Assembly (NCBI RefSeq): GCF_033568475.1
Contig: NC_133122.1
Coordinates: forward strand, 184,283,449 to 184,347,448
Source of the DNA: Henckelia pumila
Taxonomy: Eukaryota > Streptophyta > Magnoliopsida > Lamiales > Gesneriaceae
DNA length: 64,000 bases
Direction: 5' to 3'
Part shown: positions 48,201-60,200 of the stretch, piece after piece
Numbering within the stretch: the first letter of the stretch is position 1
Layout: every line of letters starts with the position of its first letter
Program-made: the position numbers and the translations under genes
Notes under the pieces: model-generated
Database searches by the model: none
The model's input: the letters and a program-made list of their open reading frames with translations, nothing else
Told to the model about the DNA's origin: nothing

Positions 48201-51200
48201 CCTCTCATGTTAATATAATATATTATCGTTTCTTAAATAAAAAAAAAATGTTGGTGTGTGATAGAGAATTAATGCCTTTTCAACTGACAACTGGTTGTTA
48301 CGTATAGGATCGAGAAAAGTTATAATTTGGATGATCTATTTTAAACTTTGATTGTTTTGAATGGAATATTTTGGTTATTTTTTAATACAAATTAAATTTT
48401 CTAAGATACCTTTTATAAATAAACAAACAACAATATACTTATAGATATTAAAAGTGTTTGACAATGTAGTGTATGACAATGACATGTATATAGCATGATT
48501 TACTTTATTGCTTCAACTCCACATTCGTCCGTTGTAACCTATGTCGACAAACATCTATTAAAAAAATAGTAAAGAGAAATAAATATATTTTATAAAAGAA
48601 GCAACATCGATTACAACGAATCATGTTTTTGTAATTTAAGATAAGATAGTAACTTGAGTTCTTAACAAAGTCTATGATACAAGCTTTTATATGTATAAAA
48701 TGGGTTCGTTTTGGATTTTTTTAATCTACATTTTAAAGCAAACCAATATTTTCTTGTTTTAAAACATATTCAAACCGTGATTGACTAAAAACCAAACCAA
48801 ACCAAACCGTGGTTTGGTTTTGTTTGGATATCAGCTTGGGATTTGGTTCAGTTTTTTATCACCCCTAGATGTGATTAGAACGATTCTTCGTCGAGAAAAG
48901 CCGGAAATAGTGATCTTTCAGGAAACAAAGCAGCATAAGGTGGACAGGAGATTCATAGCTAGCATGTGCAAGTCGAGATTTGTAGAGTGGTTAGAGCTGC
49001 CAGCATATGGCAGATCTGGGGGAATCTTAGTGGCCTGGGACTCAAAATCGGTGACAATCACGGATAATCTGATTGGCGAATTCACGGTGTCAATAAAGAT
49101 AGAAAAGGTGGTGGCTCTCGGCTGTGTACGGTCCTTGCTCGCCTAAGGATCGCCAAAATTTCTGGGATGAGTTAGCTGGTTTGAAGACCCTTTGTGGTCC
49201 AAATTGGTGCGTAGGAGGGGATTTTAATGTGGTGAGATCTTTGGGTGAAAAATTGAACAGCAATACCCTGACCAGCAGCATGAAGAATTTTGACTCATTA
49301 ATCATTGAGTTAGAGCTGTGTGATCCTCCGATTTTGAATGGCAAATTCACATGGTCCAATATGCGAGCAACACCCATTTGCTGTAGGCTGGACAGATTCC
49401 TATATTCAGGGGGATGGAAAGATATGTTCAAGTTTAGTAGACAGCTGATTCTACCGAGGATCACATCAGATCATAACCCTTTGATATTAGATTTATCACA
49501 AGGAGATTGGGGCCCTGCACCGTTTAGATTCGAAAACATGTGGCTGAATCACAAAAAATTCAGAGATGAATTCTCTAAGTGGTGGACGAAAGCTAATCTG
49601 CAGGGTTGGGAGGGATACAAATTCATGAAAAAGCTTAAGGCAGTCAAATCAGAAGTTAAAAAATGGAATTCAGAGAGGTTCGGAAACTTAGAAGAGAAAA
49701 GGAAGGAACTGGAGAGTAAAATCCTTGAGCTGGACGTCCAGGAAAGCGAGGGGCAGTGGACAGAAAACTTGGTGCTTGAGAGAAGGGTCATTAGAAGTGA
49801 GTTAGAAGAGATAGTATGCAGAAACGCACAAAAAGACCATCAGAAAGCAAACGTTAAATGGTTGAAGGAGGGAGACAGCAACACCAGATTCTTTCATTCA
49901 TTACTTAGCCAAAGAAGGAGTTGATCGAGGATTGAGAAATTGGAACTGGATGACGGGAGTATTTGTACGGACAGCGAGCAGATTAAGACGCATTTGATTG
50001 AATACTACCGAAAGCTTTTTACCAAATCTGGTAGCCATACCTTTGGCGTAGAAGGCGTGGAATGGAGTCCTATTGATAGAGACGAATTGGAACAGCTTGA
50101 GCTTCCCTTTTCAGAGATTGAGATCAAAAAACCGGTGTTTGATTTTGATGGATCAAAATCTCCGGGACCGGATGGGTTTACGTTAAAAGTATATCAAGAG
50201 TGTTGGGATGTTATTAAAGGGGATTTGGTGAAGGTTTTCGCGGAATTTTTTGAGACAGGCATTATTAACGGAGTGACAAATGAAACATATATATGTTTGA
50301 TCCCGAAAGAGAAAGATTCATTGCTTTTAAAGGATTTTAGGCCTATAAGTTTAGTAACAAGCCTGTATAAGATTGTGGCTAAAGTTTTGGCGTCGCGACT
50401 CAAAAAGGTAATGAGTTCTACGACTGCGGATTCGCAAAGAGCTTTCATAGAAGGACGACAGATACTCGATTGCAGTCTTATAGCCAATGAAATGGTAGAA
50501 GAATTCAGATTGAAGAAGAAGAGGGGTTGGGTCTTCAAGGCAGACTTTGAGAAGGCTTACGATAATGTGGATCATCAATTTTTGGACTTTGTACTCATGA
50601 AGAAGGGGTTCGGAGAAAGATGGAGGACTTGGATTAGGGGCTGCCTACACAATGTAAGTTATTCAATCATTATTAATGGGAGGCCTTGTGGTAAAATCAA
50701 AGGAGAGAAGGGTTGAGGTGTCCCATATTCAGTTCGCGGACGATTCCATATTTTTTGTGAAGAATGAAGCACATCTAAGATTTTTGAAGGATATTTTGAG
50801 CTCTTTCTGCGACATGTCGGGGTTAAAGATCAATTTAGAAAAAAGTGCTTTGTTGAGCATTAATTATGAGGAAGAAGCGGAAGAGGAGATGGCAAGAGTG
50901 CTCGGATGTGGGCTAGAGAGCTGGCCTTTAGAGTACCTGGGGGTACCGCTGGGAGGTAATCCAATCAAGGCATCCTTTTGGGAACCAGTGTTATTTAAGA
51001 TGTCAAAAAAGCTAGCGAGTTGGAAGAAATCATTCCTGTCGAGAGGGGGAAGACTTACACTTATCTCGGCTGTTATGAACGCCATACCGTTGTATTATTT
51101 GTCGCTTTTCAAATTTCCTAGAGGGGTGGCGGCGTCAATGGAGAAGTTAATGAGAGACTTTTTATGGGACGGGCCGGACGGGGACAAACATTGTCATTTG

Positions 51201-54200
51201 ATAGCATGGGATAAGATTATCACCCCAAAAGATAGAGGAGGCCTTGGGATTGGGAACATCAGCCTGCGGAACAAAGCTTTGTTGGGTAAATGGTGGTGGC
51301 GTTTCGCAAAAGAGGGCAACACGTTGTGGAGGAGGATCGTTGCCAGCAAGAACGGCATGCAAGAGAATGGCTGGGACGCGGGTTTAGCAAGGAATAACAC
51401 ATTTCGTAGCCCGTGGAAGTTCATCTCTAAGATTTATCCGATTTTTCTTCAATCAGTGAGGTTGGTGGTCAAGGGAGGGAATTCGATTCCCGGGACTTTT
51501 CAGGATCTCTACAGCTCACAATAAGCCTATATCACACTTCGTTTCCCGAGATCTCTTTTCAGCTAGCAATTCCTTATCATGGAACTTGCATTTCCGTCGC
51601 GAACTCAGAGATGAGGAGATTAGTGAATTAATATCTTTGATGGATGTTTTGGGGAGTTTTGGTTCTTTGGATATTGGTGAGGATGTTAGAGTATGGACAG
51701 GGGATGTATCAGGGGAGTTTTCAATGAAATCTTTCTTTCTTTCCTTCTTCCCAAAAAACTTGTTTCCAAAAGATAATTTTTTTCAATCGATTTGGAAAGC
51801 TTCAACTCCTTCAAAAGTTAAGGTTTTCTCTTGGGCTGGAGTATTGGGTAGGCTGCCGACTTGCGACATGATCCAAAAGAAGTTCCCACAGAGTCTACTC
51901 AACCCAAACTGGTGTGTTCTGTGTAAGAGAGAGGGAGAATGGCAGGATCATTTGCTAGTGCATTGTCCATTCACAATTTTCATGTGGTGGCTAGCTTTGA
52001 ATGATCTTGGGTTATCATGGGTGACACCGAAGAACACGAAGGAACTTTTCGCAGCAAATCTTGGGTCTTATCTGGGCAATAGAGGGAGAATTCTATGGAC
52101 TACAATAACACAAGGCATCTGCTGGATCGTTTGGCTAGAACGGAATAGGAGGATTTTCGAAGATGAAGAGGTTTCGAGTGAAGAGACTTGGGACAAGATC
52201 AAATTGAGAGTAGCTTCTTGGTTACAAATCTCAAAACACTTCAAGTCTTTATCAGTTTCGGATTTGTATAGGGACTGGAATTTAGCCCTTCAGTAGCTTT
52301 TAATTATTATTTAATATTCAGAGCTTGCCTTAGTGGATCACTGGTCCACTTCTTTTGTAGTTACTTTGATTTCTAATAATATTTCAGTTTCTTATCAAAA
52401 CAAAAAAAAAAAGAAATATTTCCAAAAGAGCTGATTCTAACCAAGGAACACAAAGGATGTGGATATGCTGTCTATATGCTATATCTGAAAACCCTTTGAT
52501 AGCAATGTCAACTTCGATTTCCCTTTTGTTTCTAGTGTACTGAAATCTTCTGTAGATTACACATGGGTGGTTGGATATGTTGACATCTAAATACCATCAG
52601 AGAGCAATTTCAGTTCCTACTTCTTACTATTTCTTCAACTGTAATGAAACTTCCTGTATCAAAACATCTATAGTCAAAGGGACTAAGGGCTTGATAACTG
52701 CTTCCCTCTATATTTTTTAGGGTTTGGTGGAAAAGTATAATTCTGAGTGAGTTAGTTCAAATTAGTGATTGGAAACATATAAAACTAAATTATTATCACG
52801 TGAAAGTGATTGGGAAGCATATTGACATGGGATAATGTGAAATTGAGCACCCATTAAAATATAATAAACTCTCTGTGTTGGATGATATCACATCTGTAGC
52901 GGTTTGAAATTTTGTTTGCAGGTAATTTGTTTGAAGTATTTTCACCCAGACAGTGAACTGCTAGACTATGCTCTGCAGGTTATGGATATGCTTCGCTCTG
53001 ATACATCAAGTGATGCTCAAGCATTGGTACCTTTATTAAATCCTGTTTCCCATTATTCTATTTTGTCATGTATGCAACTCAAACATGATCTCCTGTTAGT
53101 AACATCTAATTTCATCTTTGTTACCATGAACATTTTGGCAACACAATGTATCAAGTATTTGTAATATGGCATATATCTACTTGAATGTACAATAGGAATA
53201 GTCGAAACAGCAAGAGAAAGATGAAAACGTTGTTTAATGCTATTAATTTCCACTCAGTAACTACGGCGAAGGTCCCAGAACGGCTTTTCGCAATGGCTCT
53301 CCCCTTGAGAAATTCTGCGAGCACTATAACATCCTAGATTTGACAATTGTACGCACCTTGGATAATCCCAGAATTACCCCAAGTCAAGTACGCTTAGTTT
53401 TGGAGTTTTTAAGTTATGAGCTCCCGAAAAGAAGAGACATTTTGTTGATATGAGTATTATCTCAAATCTTTTAAGCCCTCAACTCTTCAGTCTCATACTT
53501 GCACAGTCTTGGATTTTCTCTCGTTCTATTGTGGCATCGGTTCATTCATGTTCCTCTAGCCTAAAAGTTTGCCAGGAGCCGCTCTTTGTTCATGCAATCT
53601 CTTGGCACGGGTGATCACTTCTCGCCATCTTTTTGGCTCCGAGCGTCAAATGCCCACAAGCTTTCATTTGGTTCGTCCTTGAACCACACCGTACTAAGAG
53701 AAGTCGGCTCTGATACCAATTGTAATGACGACTGTCCCTGCTGTACCAACACTGGTTTTTTTCCAGGGTGCGTCTGCCATGACTGTCTCCATTATACATA
53801 CAGAGGTCTTTCCAGCGTGAGTATGTCCTCACTCGCACATCTTGGATAGACACATGTTAATACAATGTGGACAATCGTTGAATTTGTGGCATTTAAGTTG
53901 GTATCAAATCCGACTTATTGTAATACGGCTTGGTTCGGGGAGAAACCAAGCGGAAGTTGGTTGGCATGCGACGCTCGGAGCCGAAAACGGGGTCGAAAAG
54001 AAGGTGGGGACTGATCCGGGGCCAAGAGATTTTACGGACAAAGAGCGACTCTTGGCAACCTTTTAGGCGAGGGTAACCTGAATAAACTGATCACACACCG
54101 GAAGGATAGACATTTCAAAACTATGCATGTATAGGACTGCCCAGTTGAATGATGACTTGAAAGATTTGATAGGCACTATTCGTACATCTTCTTTTCGGGA

Positions 54201-57200
54201 GCTCATAATTTAAAACTCCAAAGTTAAGCGTGCTTGTAGCGCTTACTGTCATTCTGATTCTCCCACTTTTATATCCAATTCCTGCCATAGAATCATCATT
54301 TCATTGTAATAAGTGATTAAATTTTTTATACCTTGTTGGTTCCGCCGTATCTTTGTATTCAATTCAACAGTTGAGAGTGGAATAGGTCTCTTTGACTGCT
54401 TCCCATACATCAAAGGCAGTGGGTAAGAACAAGAATGTTTTCCAACAATAGGTTCCATGGAATTAATAAGCCAAGCAGTAAGCCGGTAACCATGGAATTC
54501 TCTAATCGCCATTGAGGGCATTTTGGATCGGCAGTGGTCGGGTTTTTTTTTTTCCCAGTCAAATAACCCAGCTTTCCCTTCCCATCAGTTACTAATCGCA
54601 CTGATTGGGCCCATTCGAAGTAATTGCTGCCGTTAGCTTGTTAATTGTGATTTGTAGGGTGCTGTCGGTGATGGGTACGGTTTGGGCTGGCTGTGAAGGT
54701 GCGCCAGTGTTGATTGATGCTGCGTCAGTGTTGGAGATTCCGAACTAGAGTCCGTCAAGGCTGTTTTGTAGGCTCCACCTTACGGCTCTGGTACCATATC
54801 GCTAAAGAGGGCAGCCCATAGAGAAGAGTAGAACACCGATAAAGACCTATTTTATTCCTTGGTAAAGTGGTACAATAAAGAGAAAATTAAAGGAGTACTT
54901 ATGGAATAAATTTTTGCCTAATAAAATCATATATAAATTAAGAACTCTAATCGCTCCTATTTTATTGTAATTCCTTAAAATAAAGGAAAAAACCCTCAAA
55001 TCTTGACAGGTGACCCCGAGAAATTTCCCAAGGTGCGTACGAGTGAAGACATAAACACACTGGAAAGACTCGTGCTGGTACAGCGGCGATAGTCGTCAAA
55101 TTTGGGGAGTTACAGTTGACATCAGAGAGACTCCGTGTGGGCTTGGGATGGTGGGGTGTATCCCATGCTGCCAAAAAAATACGGGAGAGAGTGGGGATGG
55201 ATGCCAACCCAATGTGACATTCTTTAAAGTTGTCCAAAGCAGACAATATACTTAGTGGAAACACGGGAGAGATGCTGAGTTTAAGTTGGCATGCCACATG
55301 TGTGTCAACCTATTGTGACGCATTTTACAGTTATGAGGTCACAATGAGCCAAAGCAGACAATATGAGGGTTGGGCCATCATAAGCACTGAGAAATTAGAA
55401 GTTTGGTACAGCTTAACAAATCACCATCTTGATGGACTTAAGAAAACACCAAGTTATAAATTATTGTAGCATTTATGTCAGTATAACACCATCAAAGTTA
55501 ATGCTATGAAGTTGGATGAGGTATAAATTAAAACTTGAACTAAAGCAAAAAAGGAATGCCAAAGAAATTCAATGATTTAGCACGAAACTATTAAATAAGA
55601 CTCAAGTAATTTTAAATATTATTATCGGGCAAGTTAAGGCAAGACATTCATGCAGACAATTTAAATTTATGCAAGTTGATAAATACGAGTGAAGATAAAC
55701 GTTAAAGATATTGACTGGGACCAAATGGGATATAGATGGAAGTGCAGTCTACAGATTGAGTTGCATGTCTGGCTTAGCTCAAGCTTTGTTTTTTGTATTG
55801 CGATTTGTAATAGGCATCTCTTTCTGGTGAATTATATTCCTATATATCAATCCTGCGAACTCATGATGATCGGGATCTTGATTTTTCTCTTGTTAATTTG
55901 AAGGCATGTGTACTGTATATTCTGCGAGTAGGTGTGACTGATCAAATGAGTGAACCTACTCAGAGAGGCTTTTTGGTATTTCTTGGCAAACAGGTTTGTT
56001 ATGTGAACAACTCTGTTGTATTATGTGTGGATACTTGTAATGTTGGTCTAATACTCGAAAACTGACCATTTTATATTCTGCAGCTTCAGTCCCCTGATTT
56101 CACGCCTTCCATGCGAGTCGCCACTTTACGAACTCTTTCTTACGTTTTAAAAACATTGGGAGAGGTGATGTTTTTTTTTTTTGCTCTTCTTTTTGTCGGT
56201 TCGTTATGGTTGATTTTTAAATAATCTCGCATATTGATTGTTTGGGCACTACATCTTTGTCTACTCCCTTCTCTTGCAATGACGTTTGTGTTCTCTATTT
56301 ATGTGGTGCAACTCTTTTCCCTCCTTTACAGTTGACTTCAAGCCATTTTAAATTAAACAAGCTTAAAGTGCGTTTTTGACATAATGCTAATTATAATAGA
56401 GTTTAGTAAGATAAATTCTTTAATATGTTGAACTGCAGGTTCCACTTGAGTTCAAGGAAGTTCTTGATGACACAATTGTTGCAGCCCTTTCCCATTATTC
56501 TCCACTGGTAAACTTTTAAATGGTTGTTTTTCTTTGGCCCTCGTTATAACTGTGCTTTTACAGTTATGCATCTTTATAGAGTACTAGATGACAATATGTT
56601 GTTGCCATTTCTGTCATTTGCCACTAACAAGCTTATGCTATGTTATTTTGCCTGAGCTTTGAGTGTAATTTTGATTTTTATTCCTGAAAATTTTGACATT
56701 TTCAATATCTTCTGATTATCACCATTTCAAGTGACCAAAATGAATTGATCCACGATGGGTAATAGACCAGAACAATAATTGGTTCTTAACTGAGGAGGTA
56801 ATCAGTATATTATGTCCTGATGTAGGATTCCTTTCTTTTTCAACGCAGCATTGGAAGTGACAGGTTTGATCGATCTTTAGCTACCTGGATATCATATCAA
56901 ACCACATTGAGTTTGTTTGTAGAAGCTTTTCGGTCAACTGAAAAATCTTGGAACTGTCCTATTTGTTGTAGTTAACTTTTTCCCTTTGCTACTGAATAAG
57001 ATAATTCCTTATTGGTATTTGTATCAAATTTACTTGCTTTTGGTTGTGTGAGATGGAAATAGGTTTTGCTTGTGTATTAGCATGGTCATATCATCAGCAT
57101 TTGATGTTTTGCCAAACTCCATAAATAGTATAATTTGAATTCTGTGAGTAGGTGCACACATGAGAGGTTCAAGTGGATGAAATATTAGAACAACCTTAAT

Positions 57201-60200
57201 GCATATAAGTTATGCTTGAGCTGGATAACTTGAACCATTTGTGCTCATCTTATGGTGCAAAAGGACTGAAGGTTTTAATTCTTGTTGGACTTTATCATGC
57301 TGGAATACTATGTCAGTTGAAGGGAAGGTCGTTGTGTAGATGGAGAGAACTATTTTTACTTTTTTGTGTGTTTCCCATGGGATATAAACAACCTATGTAT
57401 TTGCTCTTTGTACTGAACATCTTTTACTTATTGGGTGCTCATTGCATAAAATGCTTTTGGTTCTATTTTTCAGGCATATGGTGACTATATCTTTCTTTTT
57501 TGCCCCTTATCGGTGATTATATTTTGGTCAGGAAGAAATTATTTTCGTTTTAACTTTAAAATTTCACTAATAAAAGTTATTGTATCTTTAAGTGTTATGT
57601 AGTTACCATTTTAGGTGCTCTCTGTACTTTCTCTTGATGCATCCAGTTCTTCAATCAGCAATTTTTTTTGTAGGTAAGAGTTGAAGCTGCTTTAACTCTT
57701 CGTGCTATGGCTGAGGTTGATCCCTCCTGTGTTGGCGGCTTGATTTCTTATGCGATGACAATGCTTAGTGCAGCCAAAGAAAATGTTTCCTTTGAGAAGG
57801 TAAAAATTTATCATCTGTGTGTTCTTTATATGTCCCGTGGCTTCTCAGAACTTGCCACTTTCCTGCTGTCATTTTGAAATTCTCAGCTGTTATTTTTGAT
57901 AATGCGTAGTTCATTACTTATTAAGAATTGATGTTCTAACTTTTGTAAGTGAACTCGAATAAAAAAGGGAGATACATTACAAAGCAGGTTGTCACGGATT
58001 TAGCCTTTCTAAAAGTACGCATGTGGCCTTTGCCTCGACTTCTCCCTTGCAAGTACTAACAAAGCAGCCTTAGAGAGTGCTATTGGTGGTTACGTGAATA
58101 CGTAAACACAATTGCTTTGGAGAATTTGTAGATTGTTTTGGAGAATTTGTACAGAGTGGGAAAGTACAATACTTAGTTGAGAGAAGAACGTGTTGTTGAA
58201 TTGAACTGTTGGGTGTCGGATTACAAATGAACACCTACTCCTATATTCACCCTATCTAGATTATTCTAGTCTCTAGAACAACTAGATTGTCCCAAATGCT
58301 TCTAGACTCGATCTTTTCCACAACATCTAGGTCCTTCCACATGAACCTAGAATGTTCAAGTTTTGCCCACAATGTTTTAGGTTCTTCCAGTCGAACATAG
58401 AACCTTCAATATCTTCTCACTTCTCTAGAACATTCCCTTGCCTTCAAGATAATGCTAGAGCACTCAATGCCAAACTCCTTGTGGGTTGCATGTCAAAACT
58501 GTTGGGTTGTGACAAGGTGCAATGAAAGATGAAGTGAGTAAATTTGATCCAATTAGAGAATGAAAAGCACTATTAAAAATAACACTAAAAGAGAAATCAT
58601 TATTATAGCTTTAACTGAGATGAATATATAGTGTTCTCAAGGCTGCACTGATGAAACAGAATTTGTACTGGATTGTGGTCAAGCTAATGAGGTAGCTGAA
58701 TAGAAACATGGCCCTATGCTCACAATTGTGTTCATAAATACATGTTGGATATCCTTTTATTTCATTTTTTCACTTTTACTTCACCTCCTCACTTTTCTGT
58801 TTGTCTGGTCACTGGCGGATACTTTGAATTTGATTAGGTGCCCTATAACTTCTTGGAATCATATTTTGGCAATCACATTTGATATATATGTTTATGTTTA
58901 GATGGCGTTGGAATAGAGAAATTTTACTAAAAAGTGTAAAAAGCTCTTCCCGAAATTGGAAGATATGGTTTCTGACTTCTGCTTAATGTCTCATTAAAAA
59001 AAATCACACTTTCACTGCTTTATCCAAACATGAAAGTTGTTTCGTTTTTGAGAAAAACTCTAAGAAAGACCAAGATTAAAGAAGTGATTTGTTTATTTTT
59101 TGTATATGTTACGGCTTATGTATCCAAAACTGACCTTATACCGAGTTGATATAAGGTTGTAGTTGTTTAAAAGAAAAGAAGAAAGGGAAAATGATTGACC
59201 GTAGCCTAGTTTTCCATAATTGGGTTGAAGGACATTGAAGCATCGACAGTGTATTTTGGAGATGAGTTACCATCCATCAGATGTGTATAATATATTGCAA
59301 CTTACAAAAGGAAAAGCCATTGAATATTATACTTTGAGATGTGATACTCATATCAATTGAGCAATATACTTGGTAATTTGGAGTGATCTCTAGTTGGTTT
59401 TGATGATGTCACAATGATCTCCAATAATTTCCAGGCATCTAATTTCAAAGAGGTGCTTGAGTCTCTACATGGGCAAGCTGCAGTTTTGGCTTCACTCGTG
59501 TCAATTTCTCGGAAGTTACATTTAGGATATCCAGCCAGGTTGAGTTGTTGGTTCTTCACACGTTTCTCCTCTCATGCTTTAATTACTACCATTGTGCACC
59601 AATGTGTTTCAAGACAGGGCAATGAATGTATTGGTGTAATTTTTTACATTAAACTTAATTCCTTCATCGCGTTGTGAACTTCTAGAGTTCATTGACTCGT
59701 CTTTTCATCTATAAAATGGAAGTTGTAGCTAAGATGATGTTAGTTTGAAATAACAGTTAGATGAATCCATTCATAAATAACCGTTTTGCCTTTTCCATTC
59801 CTTACTATGTTGTGGTATGTGGTTGCTGTAGATTGCCCATTTCTGTTCTTGATGTTTGCAAGAAGCTGCTGATGGAATCCAGCCGGAACCCTGCAGCAGC
59901 TGCTGTTGAAAAAGAGGCTGGATGGACAATTCTGTCTTCCCTCCTGTCATCAATGTCAAAGGAGGTCAATCTTGCTTATCTACTTTTATTGTTACTTGTG
60001 TCCTGATGCACGTGTTGTATGCTTGTACAGTCTTTTTTGTAATTAATTTGATTTATATTAAAATACAATAATACCATCGTAATTGTAAAAATTAATGAGA
60101 GACTATAATGCAATTTGAGAGGAACAATATGAAAAATAAGTTGAAATTACAATTTTGGGAAAAATTATTGGTCTAAGGGCAATTTTGGAGCAAAAGTTGG

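Noticed and set aside
53586..54066. Short frames on both strands within the inverted repeat
   Set aside because: They are mirror readings of the two repeat arms and include the primer-site sequence, so they are non-coding.
55230..55469. 79-codon plus-strand frame
   Set aside because: It overlaps LTR-derived sequence with two CCAAAGCAGACAATAT words and does not join the SWEETIE exons in phase.
57212..57484. 90-codon plus-strand frame in SWEETIE intron 11
   Set aside because: Exons 11 and 12 join directly in phase; this frame has low-complexity hydrophobic content and no splice acceptor that keeps phase.
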